DNA of 64,000 nt, taken from contig NC_135246.1 in the NCBI RefSeq assembly GCF_947623445.1, forward strand, positions 932,501 to 996,500. The letters are read 5' to 3'. This document shows positions 12,527 to 23,700 of this stretch, piece after piece. Within the stretch, counting starts at the first letter, position 1. Every line of letters starts with the position of its first letter. A program made the translations under genes and the position numbers. This DNA comes from Clavelina lepadiformis (lineage: Eukaryota > Chordata > Ascidiacea > Aplousobranchia > Clavelinidae). The notes beneath the pieces were generated by a model. That model was given only the letters and a program-made list of their open reading frames with translations. It was not told the origin of the DNA and made no database searches.

Positions 12527-15500
12527 GTTCAGTCTCTCAACCTAGTTTATTGATTGCTCTACTTGCTTTCTGTTTTTTGAATCAAGTTTGGCGATAATGG
12601 TTTGGATAGAAAACCACTCCGCGAGTCGCTGGATTTTTGGTCGATGTCTATTTTTGGCCTGAAAATGTAAAACGTGACCAATCATACATTAGTGAAGCAT
12701 TCACGTCTTTACTTCAATTACCAGTATAGCCAATAACCACGTGCTCAGTGAGTTATAGCTTAGCATTTACCTCAAGTAGAGAAAAATTTTCAAGCTCCAA
12801 CTGTGACGTAATTGGCACAAAAGCAAAATATTGTAAGGATTTTAAGTCCACTTTAAGCCTCACGTTCCCATAAAAAGATTCATGTGTCACAATTTTTAAC
12901 CAACGTAAAAGTAAAAACTTAGCATGGACATGCAATCACTAAACACCAAAACAATAACAAACTACTTCGCTACTACGTTACACGCACATCGGATTGAAAT
13001 CATTCTTGCTTTAGTTAATACGACGCTGGGCGACATCATCATAAACACAAAACATAGGACACAAGATGAGTACATTAACCTCAACGAATAACCACTAAGG
13101 ATGAATCACACTACACCGAAAAATAAGTCTTAAGTTGCGCAAATCATACTATTTATCTCGCTTTCCAACTTCCCCTTTATTAAAATCGTTTGTTTATTTT
13201 CCAGCCCCATTTGTTTGGCTTTGTTGTTTTTTCGCAGCCTCAATCTCAATGCCTTCCCCAAGTTTATTGTAAAGGTAGCGCCGGTGAACTGAACTGGTGA
13301 ATTGAACTTGGTGAAACTGTTTGACTTTCGTTTTAGCCGTTGCATTCACCTTAAAATTGGAAGATAAGTTCTAAACCTTGCATCACTAACGCAGTGACAG
13401 ATTTTCGAAATTTTAGGCTATTCGTAGTCCAGCTATAACCCACTTGATAAGTTTTTTTCCTTCCAACCGACTTTAGATAATGATGCATCTTCAATTATTA
13501 TACATCTCATATTTCAAAGAAGAATAAATGATTAAATAAACATTAAAGAAAAAACCAGGTTAAAATTAAACTTAAACTTAAACAATTTAACAACAAGTTT
13601 GATATTTCCGGAGCTAAACCGAGAAAATTTTGAACTTTATTTAGATGCTGACATAGAAACCCTGCAACAATACATAAACATATATCAAGCATTATTTATC
13701 ATGTAGATGTACTAAATATGGTGTTTACACTACTTCCAACTAGCTTTCTTGGCGATGTTGTTTCAAGTCCTTCATCTAACGACAAAGATATGACCAAAAG
13801 ACGTGACCACAACAACAAACTTGAAAATTTGCAAAAAAAGAAAATTAAAATACCGAACAACAAACAAACGTAGTTTAAGCTTAAACGTATGCCATCAATC
13901 CTACTCTTCTTCCACGCTGCCACTTCCAGTAGAGCATATTTCTGTATTGACAACTCTATTCACTGTCATTCTGCAAGGAGTTTTCTTACGTGACGTCATA
14001 TGCTCTACTTTAAACGTATGCAATGAATCACACTGCAGCATCCTAATTAAGATGTGATTTAGCTGTAGATTACAGTACTTTGTTATGAATAACAACTGGA
14101 ATGATTAAATGATTTTACGGAAGTTGCGTGTTTATCTATCAATTATTTCCCACATATAATATTTTCAAATACAATAGAATTTATTAATTCAAGAATAAAA
14201 CACATAAGAAGATATACGTACTCTCAAAGACATCAGCATCAGGGAATTTCAGGAATATAAAGCGATGTAAGCGATGTGTAGCCACGCACCTAAACCAAAT
14301 TCTGCACTAAAAATAGCTATAATGGTTAATTAAACAAAAACTTGTGTATGTGGAAGTAACTTTTTGATTGCAATAAAAAGGTCTTTCAATACTGGTTTAC
14401 GCTATAATTCATTTTTGACCACGCGCTAGTCAGAAGTCAAAGAATGGAATTCAATTTTGTTTAACTTGACTCTTTCTTACAAATTTTAGAAAATGAAATG
14501 TCTCATAAATTTCATCGCGTTTCGGTTGATTTTCCACCTCAAAGATAAACAAAGTAGGACGCTTTAAGCATGATCATTTAGAACTTAAACATAGCGGCTT
14601 TTTTGGTTCAGTTTCAGCAAATTTTCAGGATTTTAATTGTTTGGTTACTTCGATAACCTTATTCAAACTTTCTACAGACTGACAAAAAAAAGCTAAATAA
14701 AAATTAGTCATAGTATCTCGTTGGATCGATGACTAGACGGTTAAAGTATAATATAGCACACTATATTTTGTTGATTGAGCAGATTTGTAGGTTCGCTTTG
14801 TTTGTTTCTTGAATTAAGTTCAACATTTTCGCTTCAGATCAAACATGACACTTAACAGAGGCAGGCAAATGAACTAAAACAAGTCACTACATGAGTTTCA
14901 TACAATGTAATAATATGAATGTACTGTAAGTCAACCTACTCAAGTTTCCATACATTAGCACTGTCGTCAAGTCCATTGAGTAATTTAACGCTTTATAAAG
15001 TGACTTGAGGCATCCAATCACCTTCTAAGAAATCGAGCTTGCAAGTTATTCCATTGTATTCCAAGTTAATAAATTTTCTTTAGCAATCTAAATGTTACGT
15101 AAAAAGCATAAATATTCGTTGGTATAAATGGTTGGTAATAATATAACAAAATATTCGTCGGTATAAAAAATAAACGAATAAAAATTGAACGTTAGAAATC
15201 ATAAATGAAAACAAGCATAAATAAACACATTTAAATGAAAGATGACATTATTGCTTAGATTGATGAAAGTAAAATCAGGAAATTTATTTTCTGACTATGG
15301 GTTTAAACAACTTACATCTACGGCCACTCTACACTCACACACATAAGGCTTGTTAATTACATCTGTCAATCATCAAATAACTTGAATTTATGATAAAGAA
15401 AGTTTGATGAAATGTTTGAAAAGAATTTTCCGCTACTTTGCCTTGGTTTTACATTAAAAAAATAAACCACCATGGTGGCGTCATATTCGCAAAACTTTGG

Positions 15501-15947
15501 CATAAATGAGTAAAATTAAATGTTAAGGGTTTAACTTTTTCACCGATATTTAGAGAACAACTCAGCATAAAAGTAAAACAAAAGTTTCTGGTGAAGTGGC
15601 AACTATGTATACTTTACGATTAGGGTTTGATGAACATGACTGATACGACTTAACTTGATAATGTAAGTTATAGCTTGAGGCCTGGCTGCCGAGCCTACCT
15701 TGGTGTAAGCACCGATAAACATACAACAGTTTAGTTCATAATTGATTCTAGTCTGCTACTTCAAATTGTGCCCATAATAAATGAAAAAGATCTCATGCGT
15801 GACGTTATGTTATAGGAGCAGTCATGGATAGATTTGGAGCATTCACCTGTAATGGCGCTCATTTTGGGAGTAATCAACGCTCCATGCTTTACCTAACCTC
15901 GCCTTCCACCTATCCCAAACTCGAGAAATTGTTGAGAACCCGGAGGT

Positions 15948-16012
15948 CAGTAGTAGGTAGGTAGGTAGTAGTAGGTTGGTAGGTAGTAATAGGTTGGTAG
16001 GTAGTAGTATGT
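15948..16012. repeat. GTAG-type simple repeat
   Basis: The run alternates GTAGGTAGGTAG, TAGTAGTAGG and TTGGTAGGTAG. It is a microsatellite of tetra- and trinucleotide units in intergenic DNA. Confidence 0.8.
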
Positions 16013-16027
16013 GTTTGATGCTAGAGA

Positions 16028-16210
16028 GGGCGTTGTAAGAACCTAGTACAAGTTTAGCTGGAGTCGAGTCATCTGCTTATGATAAAACGTTTATTTGGAG
16101 TGAATATTGATTTCTTTACAAGCACGTTTCGTATATGTGTGTAAGTAGTCTATGAGGGATAATTGTACGTCTGTTTTATGTGCAAGCCATTCTAAACGTT
16201 ATATCAGAAC
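16028..16210. repeat. Dispersed repeat, copy 1 of 3
   Basis: It contains AAGAACCTAGTACAAGTTTAG, TTTCTTTACAAGCACGTTT and a distal ATGTGCAAGCCATTCTAAAC. Related copies lie at about 16305-16460 and 18860-19030. No termini or coding capacity were recognised. Confidence 0.6.
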
Positions 16211-16304
16211 GTGCTAGAATGTAATCCTAATCCTAATGCTAGAATGCTAATAATTCGTAGTAAACGAAAGAACCTAATCTAATCCTAATACAATCTTAAT
16301 GCCA

Positions 16305-16460
16305 GAAAGAACGTTGTAGGAACCTAGTGGAAGTTTAGCATGAATTGTTACTGCTCCCTTTTTAAGGCGTGTTTGTGGACTAAACATTGATTTCTTTACA
16401 AGCACGTTTTGTATATCTGAAGGAATAACTGGAAGTTAGTTTTAGGCTACATGCAAACAA
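16305..16460. repeat. Dispersed repeat, copy 2 of 3
   Basis: It shares AACGTTGTAGGAACCTAGT, GATTTCTTTACAAGCACG and ACATGCAAAC with the copy at 16028 in the same order and orientation. The offset is about 280 bp. Confidence 0.6.
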
Positions 16461-18239
16461 ATGCAAACATTACAACTAGACCTAACTAGTTCCCTTTGTT
16501 ACCTATCAACCGTAACGCAACCATACTTGTAAATACTTGCACTGTACCGTACTGTAAAAAATTTGTATAAAAAAAATGCATGCAAAAGGTTATTTTAAAC
16601 GAGCAGCGATAGATAACTTCCCCATTAAATACAACGCATTTTTGAAAGTAATCAACGCTCCACCAAACTTAGAAAGCTCGCTGATTCCAAACTCGTCAAA
16701 TCTTTCAGAGCTAGAAGGTTAGTAGCAGTAATGGCAAAATGCCAGAAAGGTAGGCACCTACACTGTAAAAAAAACCTTAAAATTACATGCATTTTTATGA
16801 TATCTTACATAAAAACATATGTAGATATTTGTAACAGTTAATTATGTGTTTTTTTACTAACACACTTCAGAATTTACAAAACATTTTCTGTTTTTTGATT
16901 TTTTTTATGTATAACCATAAAACATAATTTTGTTTGCAATTTTATGATAAACTTACCTAACAGTACACTAAGAATAAAATAAGAAGTGATAATAAAACAA
17001 AATATTTCAATACAGTAAAGCAAATACTCATGTGGGCTCTATTTCTGTCATTAGCGCTGTAACACTAGGCTTTTTGTTATTTATAGAATCGAAAACAAAA
17101 CGATGATGAAAAAAATTCCGATCAAACTACAATCACTTTTTGCAAATCCTTGACGTTCTTTTAAAAATTGCTTTAAGGTTAATTTGTATTTTACCTTGTC
17201 TTGGAACGAAATCTATCAAAAATATATGTAATCCATATTTTGTATGTAGCTCATAGACCTAAATGTATCATGAAATGCTTCCACAGGTTTATAGTCCTGG
17301 TTAAACTATATAATATTGTACATCAACCATTTTTTGAATTAAATTAACATTTAAAGTAATTTTCATTTTTTCATGTCATTTTTTTCAAAGGGATTTTTCC
17401 AATCCTTCAGAAAAAAATGTTTAGATTTCTATGTTCTTTCCCTGAAAATAATGTGGAACTGCTGCTGCACGTGGCAGGCCTCTTTGAGTTCTGCTTTGGT
17501 TTTGGTCAGGTTTGATGGCAGCAATACTTGCGATGTTAGTGGATTTCGGTAGCCTAAAGGTAGGCAGTCGAAACTTTGAAAATAGTGTTGGGTAACGGTA
17601 CCAGTTTTCGAAATTGTTTGGAAAAATTAATTTGGTACTTTTTGTTTAACGGATCCTGCATTGCAAGTTAAATTTTTGGATCTCATTAAAAGGCTGAAAT
17701 CGAAAAAAGTATTTTTCAACGATTTTCTGAATTGAAAAATTAAGAGGAATTTTCAACGATAATGCGAGAGTAAAAACTGAAAATAGACTGATAACTTTCA
17801 AAAAAAGTTTATAAAATTTTTTTTTCGGCAACATTAAAAAATTATGCTCTTTAAAGGTTTTCGGGTGATATAGTAACAGCCTTTTACCAATCAGCATTTT
17901 TAAGCCATTTTCTATACTGGCTGCTGGTTACCAAAATTGGAAAAAAACTAGGCTTAGTACAGTACTTGGCTAGTCGGTTACGCAATTGGCCAGACTAAGT
18001 AGTAGGCAGTTTTCGATGTGAAATTGGGTGTATAAAGACGTCTATTTTTGGATTGATGGCGTACACCAGCCTCAATTCTTTGTTTGTTTATTGTAAGTTG
18101 GCGTTCAAACAACCAGCTTTTTCTTTGTTTATTAACCTAAAATTAACCTGTTTTAACTAACCATTGACAGCTTTTTTTCGAGGATAATGTTGTTATTTAA
18201 ATATGATTTATGCAATTATAAGATTGATAACTCGGATGT

Positions 18240-18551
18240 AAATTTTTTAAGCCCATTTCAATTCATCGAAATGTGCATAACTATGTGTTTAAATGTGGTG
18301 CTGCTGACTGCAACCTGAACTTCAGGAAGTATACTTCACTTATGTCTCACTATAAAAGAAAGCATAAGACAAAACCATATCAAAGAACTTTCACTGAGTC
18401 TGACATTTCTTGTAATTTGTATAAATGTGCACAGCCTGATTGTACTCAGCAATATCCAAGTAACCAACTGTGCAATATTGTAAAACATGTCAAGTGTCAT
18501 ATTTTGAATGGTGAATTAATTAATTGTCTGTATCACCACTGTCATGCAAAG
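18240..18551 (+). CDS. C2H2 zinc-finger exon, probably internal
   Basis: The open frame encodes two C-x4-C / H fingers: FKCGAADC with HYKRKH, then YKCAQPDC with HVKCH. A third finger begins (CLYHHC) and is cut short. The frame hits a stop at 18552, but the sequence GCAAA then GTAAAG there could be a splice donor, which would explain the interrupted third finger. There is no clear upstream ATG; the frame stays open to about 18230, so an acceptor is likely. Fingers with C-x4-C spacing and a loop such as H-I-x-N-G before the next finger are common in transposon-related or poorly characterised invertebrate proteins. No partner exon was found between 18552 and 20780. It may be an orphan exon of a decayed element or gene. 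The DNA-binding role is inferred from the fold only. Confidence 0.5.
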
Positions 18552-18859
18552 TAAAGTAAATAAAAGTAATTGTAAATAAAAGGCGGGTAATTGATAGATT
18601 TACTTTCAATAAAGTATTGACTTTTGCGTTAATACAGCTACATGTATGTAGAAACGTGTGTATAGGATCTGTAATAAACATACTACCATTACTATCTTAA
18701 CAGTTTTATGCGTTAATTTACATAACGCATTGTTTTCGGAAAAAACAAATTGCTTTGTGTAAAAGCACTTTACATCTTTTGAATGGAAAAATACATAATT
18801 TTGTATGGCGACACTGCTGCCATACATTTAAACGTAAACAAGAAAAAAATTTTTACAGT

Positions 18860-19030
18860 CTAGTTAAGTTAAGCTGGAGTTGAACCAATTGCTTTTAATT
18901 AAACGTGTAAGTGAAGTGAATATTTATTTCTTTACAATCACGTTTCGTATGTGTATAGGTAGCTTAATAGTATGTAGGCAGTATTTGGGAAGTAATCTTC
19001 CATTTGTTCTACATGCAAACGATTCTAAAC
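18860..19030. repeat. Dispersed repeat, copy 3 of 3
   Basis: It shares AAGCTGGAGTTGAACC, TTATTTCTTTACAATCACG and CTACATGCAAACGATTC with the copies at 16028 and 16305. It lies just downstream of the zinc-finger exon. Confidence 0.55.
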
Positions 19031-19204
19031 TCTATACTACGTTTAACTAAATCCAACTAATCCCCTTTATACTGCCTACAAACCAAACCAAAATGCATAA
19101 TTTATTAACCGCCTTATAGGCTATGGGCATGCGGCAGTTAGCAAGTGAAGTGCAGTGGTGTGTAATAAAACAAACGTTTTTCATGTAAAAAATTGCGTTT
19201 GTTT

Positions 19205-19529
19205 ATAAACTTTTGTATATCACCGTTAACCCACGCAAATTAACCATTATAATTAACTAGTTGATAACTAATTTGCACTGTGTAGCTTAGACCTAATAGC
19301 TTACTGGAAAAACTGAAATTCTTGCTTTTTTAAACAAAGAAACAAAATTTTAACTGACGAACTAAAACAGGAATCCAGTGTTAGTTGTACAAAGATTTCA
19401 TGACATTAAAGTCGAAAAAATATTTTTATTTTCTAAAAAATTTAAACTTTTGCTTTTGACAAAACTTAGAAAAGCTGCTAATCCTGGCTGGCCTAAACTG
19501 AACCAACAAAACCTTGTCATTTCGTCATA
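19205..19529. repeat. 325-bp direct repeat, distal copy
   Basis: The sequence from ATAAACTTTTGTATATCACC to AACCAACAAAACCTTGTC recurs at 21125-21451 in the same orientation with scattered substitutions. This copy is downstream of the NLR-B stop, and the other is in an NLR-B intron. Confidence 0.8.
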
Positions 19530-20594
19530 AAAAATTTAACTTTATTAGTGCGGAACTACCGCCAGGCTCTAAGTTAGATAGCAATGACCTTGTTGGCGTT
19601 TATTCGCTCATAGGTTGGTTTTACAATTTTTGACCTATCCATAAAAAGTCAAACTTGCTGTTGTTAAACGATCTGTAAGTTGATTATACTGTATGTTGGA
19701 TATAAATGTGTTAAAATCGTGCTCTGCTTCTAAACTCCAGTGGAAATGATTGAAATGGCCTCACCTTTTCCAGTCCTTACCGCACGACCCTCATCTGTTC
19801 GTCGATACAAACAGCTTAGGACAGTTTTTCGAACTCTGTAGCGAATTTGTTCAAGTAGGCTTTTATTATGCCTTGCTCTGAAGTATGCTGTTTTTTTTAT
19901 ACAGAGCGAGAGAAGAAACTTATCCCGGAGTGCTATGTTTTATGGTCAAGGGAAAGACTACGTAGTCACATTGGCGTAAAGCCGGCCATGTTTATTAATG
20001 AAGACCTTTCTATTTCTAATAGAAGATCAACTAATGTTTGTATTGGAAATTCAATGGCTTGCAATTTGTTATAAATTTTATCGCGTTTCAGTTGGTCTTT
20101 CCCCTCTCAAATATAAACAAGTCGGACGATTTAAAACAGAATCTTTAAAACTTACAGAAATATTGTGGCTCATTTGCGCCAACTAGCGTAGTAAATAACT
20201 CCCTTTCATGGCCGCTACGCCTACTTTTTACAATTTCACACTACCTAACTTCCATCAACTTTAATGAAAACGGCGCTTAGTACATAGCACAAGATCTGTA
20301 TAATATGCAGCGTGGATACAATTACAACGAATCCTGTTAATACAAGCACATGACCAATGAATACGCATTAAAAGAAAGCCACGACGAAATTAAGGAAACT
20401 GCAATTTCTATGTAATATCACACCACTACAGCATGCACGTACAACAACTAGAGGCAAACTGTGCATGGAAAATAATTTTTAACTTGTAATAATTTTTATA
20501 ATCACGCAAAAATCATCTAATCGTATAACAAATTCTTTAATTAAATCTGTAAAATTGGTACAAAAACATATCTGAATATATACTAAACTATAAT

Positions 20595-20650
20595 GACGTA
20601 ACAATGCCCTGGGAGAGATGGTTGAGATTCGAATCCCGGCCAGGTCGTGA
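20595..20650. repeat. tRNA-like B-box fragment, possible SINE remnant
   Basis: The stretch contains GAGATTCGAATCCCGGCC, a good match to the RNA polymerase III B-box consensus. No A-box or cloverleaf can be drawn upstream, so it is not a tRNA gene. A truncated tRNA-derived SINE is the likeliest explanation. Confidence 0.3.
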
Positions 20651-20780
20651 TTCTTAAAACTGAATCGCGGTCGATCGTCGCTACATTTTGAACAAATATA
20701 TCGATGTCAGCTTAAGTTTTAACTGAAATAAAATTAAAATAAGAATTCTTGTTTAGAATAACAACTTTACCCACGTGATT

Positions 20781-23700
20781 TCACTTCTGCGGGCTGAGTA
20801 TGACGCCATAGCCAAGAACAACCTCCAATGTCTACAAATTAAAAGTTTTACTAAATATTCTGTGTTCAACTACAAACAAACGTGACAAGATATGAACAAT
20901 ACCGAGTCATCCAGCTGGTCTAATATTCCTTGAATTCTAGATTTTTCTTCGTCATTAGGAAATCTAAACCCTCCATTATCATCATAGAAGCATCCCCTCA
21001 TGTCCAATCTATCTTCAACCTGTGCAAAGAATTCGGGAGGACGAAGCTCCGGAAGTTTATTGTCACTGATGTCCAGCCACTGTAGCTGCAATAAAATGTT
21101 TGTAAAATTAAACTACTCCCTATTATAAACTTTTTTATTTCACCATTAACTCACTCAAATTAAACCATTATAATTAACTAGTTGATAACTATTTTGCACT
21201 GTGTAGCTTAGACCTAATAGCCTACTAGAAAAACTGAAATTCTTGTTTTTTTAAAGAAAGAAACAAAAGTTTTAATCGACCAACTAAAACAGGAATCGAG
21301 TGTTAGTTGTAAAAAGATTTCATGACATTAAAGTCGCAAAAATATTTTTATTTTCTAAAAAAGTTAAACTTTTGATTTTGACAAAACTTAAACAAGCTGC
21401 TAATCCTGGCTGGCCTAAACTGAACCAACAAAACTTTGTCATTTCCTCAATAAAGAAATTGATTTTAACGCGCGAGCTAAAACGTGGATTCTACATCCGT
21501 TGTAGAATCAAACAGTGACAATTTAGTCGCAAAATAACTTCCCAGTTCAAAAAAATTTAAAGCAAAATATTCTGACTTCGACTGCACAGAGATCACAACA
21601 AACCATGCTCGTTTTGAATGACCGGCAAGATACGTTTATGACGTCATAGGGGCAATATAAAAGGGCATTGTGACCGCGCTTTAACAAAACGTTAACAAAT
21701 AAAATAAAAAGCTAACCTTGGCCGGCATTTGTATAATTGCCGAAATTACTCTTCCCACATCAGCAGGAGCGGAGAAGCATCCGGACAGATAAAGCCCCTT
21801 TAAATTATTTTGCTTGGATAATCGTTGACACAAGAGGGCAGTAGTGGTCGTGTTTAGAGGCAGCCAATTCAGGTCAAACACTTCAGGAAATTTAGCTTCA
21901 ACCTTCGTGTTTAGATCATCATGAGCGCACTCGGCTATGTCAACTAGAAGCGAGATATATCTGCGCTTGTCATCTAAATAAACATATTACTTATATCTGG
22001 TTGTAATGAGCCCGGTTATAGGAATTAAATACAAGGCGACCTTGTTCGTATTGGTGGTTAGGTTACAGCTTATAACCGCAATCATTTATGGTAAAAACTG
22101 AAATATTAATAAAACCTATTTCAGATGATTTTAAAAAATAAACTAAACTCCATTCAAAAGGAATAGCAGATATTTAGGCTAAAAAGTAAAAAGATTTTTA
22201 AACTAGATGCAGTGCGGAATGCAGAGTATAGCCTATGGCAGTTTTCGCTGGGATCATACAGTTTCTGGTGTTCAGAAGCAAAATTCTTCTGGCGTGCCAG
22301 GTAGCAGCCGGTGTGCGGCTCACGGTCTAAACCGGTTCGGCAATTTGATAGGCAAGCTGCAGCCTTTTACAATGGAAATATTTTAGAAATAGAAAAAATT
22401 AATGTCTCTTTTTGTTTTTATTAGAGACATCGCTTTTCTCCTGGTGTACAATAATGTTTTGGCTAAAAATTCTCGAAAGTGCTCCTATTATACCCTGCAG
22501 TCTGGAATACAGCAATAGTCGGGAAATTCACAGCAAGAATACTATCTGACAGTAGCTTATTAGGCCAAGCAAAAGTGAGTTGTTTGACTTGGCAATAAAA
22601 CAGTTATAAACCGAACAGTTATACCTATTATACCCTGCAGTCTGGAATACAGCAATAGTCGGGAAATTCACAGCAAGAATACTATCTGACAGTAGCTTAT
22701 TAGGCCAAGCAAAAGTGAGTTGTTTGACTTGGCAATAAAACAGCTCAGCTTCATAAACGCATGGTTGTTGCAAACTATGTACACCATACATACTTCTATC
22801 ATTTAGCTGCTTATATAACATGGAATTACCTCTGCTCCATTTATTCCAGGTCAATGACGTAAAATAATCCAGATTTGATTCTAGTGCTTCAATCAAAATT
22901 CTTTTCTTCTCTTCAATATCTAAGATATGAAAACATAGGTTGCTTTAATGTAGGCCTATGTTATAACACTTTTAAGGTTTAAAAAATAACTACTTGAAGC
23001 ACAACATATGTGCATGATACCATGTAAGTTTACTGCACAACATCAAAATAAAGGTACTTTACAGGTATAGGCTTGCTTCATCAGTTACTTTGCGGCCAGT
23101 TCAAAAATCTATGCCATAGTCAAATCAAGTAATCATAATTATAAATAAATAATAAATCTTTATAATAAATGAATAATAATAAATAAAAAGTAATAATAAA
23201 ATAAAACAAATAATAATAATAATAGAAATAATATTAAATAATAACATAATGAATCAAATAATTTAGAAACTTTCTTTGCGTATCAACTTGCAGTAAGCAA
23301 ACAACACAACCGTGATAAAAAACTAATGTTTTAAATACCAGTGACTACTTATAGTGTATAATTAGTAAAATTTGGCACGGAATCTCTGCCCGCCAAACTC
23401 AGCAGAATATCTGCATAGGCAAACAACATCTGCTTTGCTGGCCTGAAGGACACCCCTCAGGTGAGCAGCATTTATAAATTTGCCGGTTACAATCAACCAA
23501 ATCAAAATACAAGCAATTAAATTGAAAAATAACAAACTAAAGCTTAAATTCCAAAGTGCAATAAATGGTGAAAAAGGTGAAAAAGGTTTTCAGTAGTTGA
23601 AGAAAATTTCAAACGGTAAAACAGTGGACAAAGGCCGATATTTAGTTTACAGATTGTGACCATAAAACAACATCTTATAAAGTTGCATGGCAAAGTTAGG

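Larger units (their letters stand above)
12527..18230. other. Intergenic region upstream of NLR-A
   Basis: No coding exon is recognised here. Short open frames at 13130-13345 and 13699-13953 show no domain, no codon signal and no splice continuity. Visible content is AT-rich sequence, a GTAG-type simple repeat near 15950-16010, two copies of a dispersed repeat (about 16028-16210 and 16305-16460), and a degenerate copy of a repeat at 14507-14568 that recurs at about 20071-20136 (shared ATCGCGTTTCNGTTG). Confidence 0.6.

Noticed and set aside
13130..13345. 71-codon basic frame on the minus strand
   Set aside because: It has an ATG and clean stop but no domain, no splice context and no relation to neighbours.
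20600..20650. tRNA gene
   Set aside because: The B-box matches, but no A-box or acceptor stem can be formed.
23140..23262. CRISPR-like or regulatory array
   Set aside because: It is only AAT-rich low complexity without spaced units.
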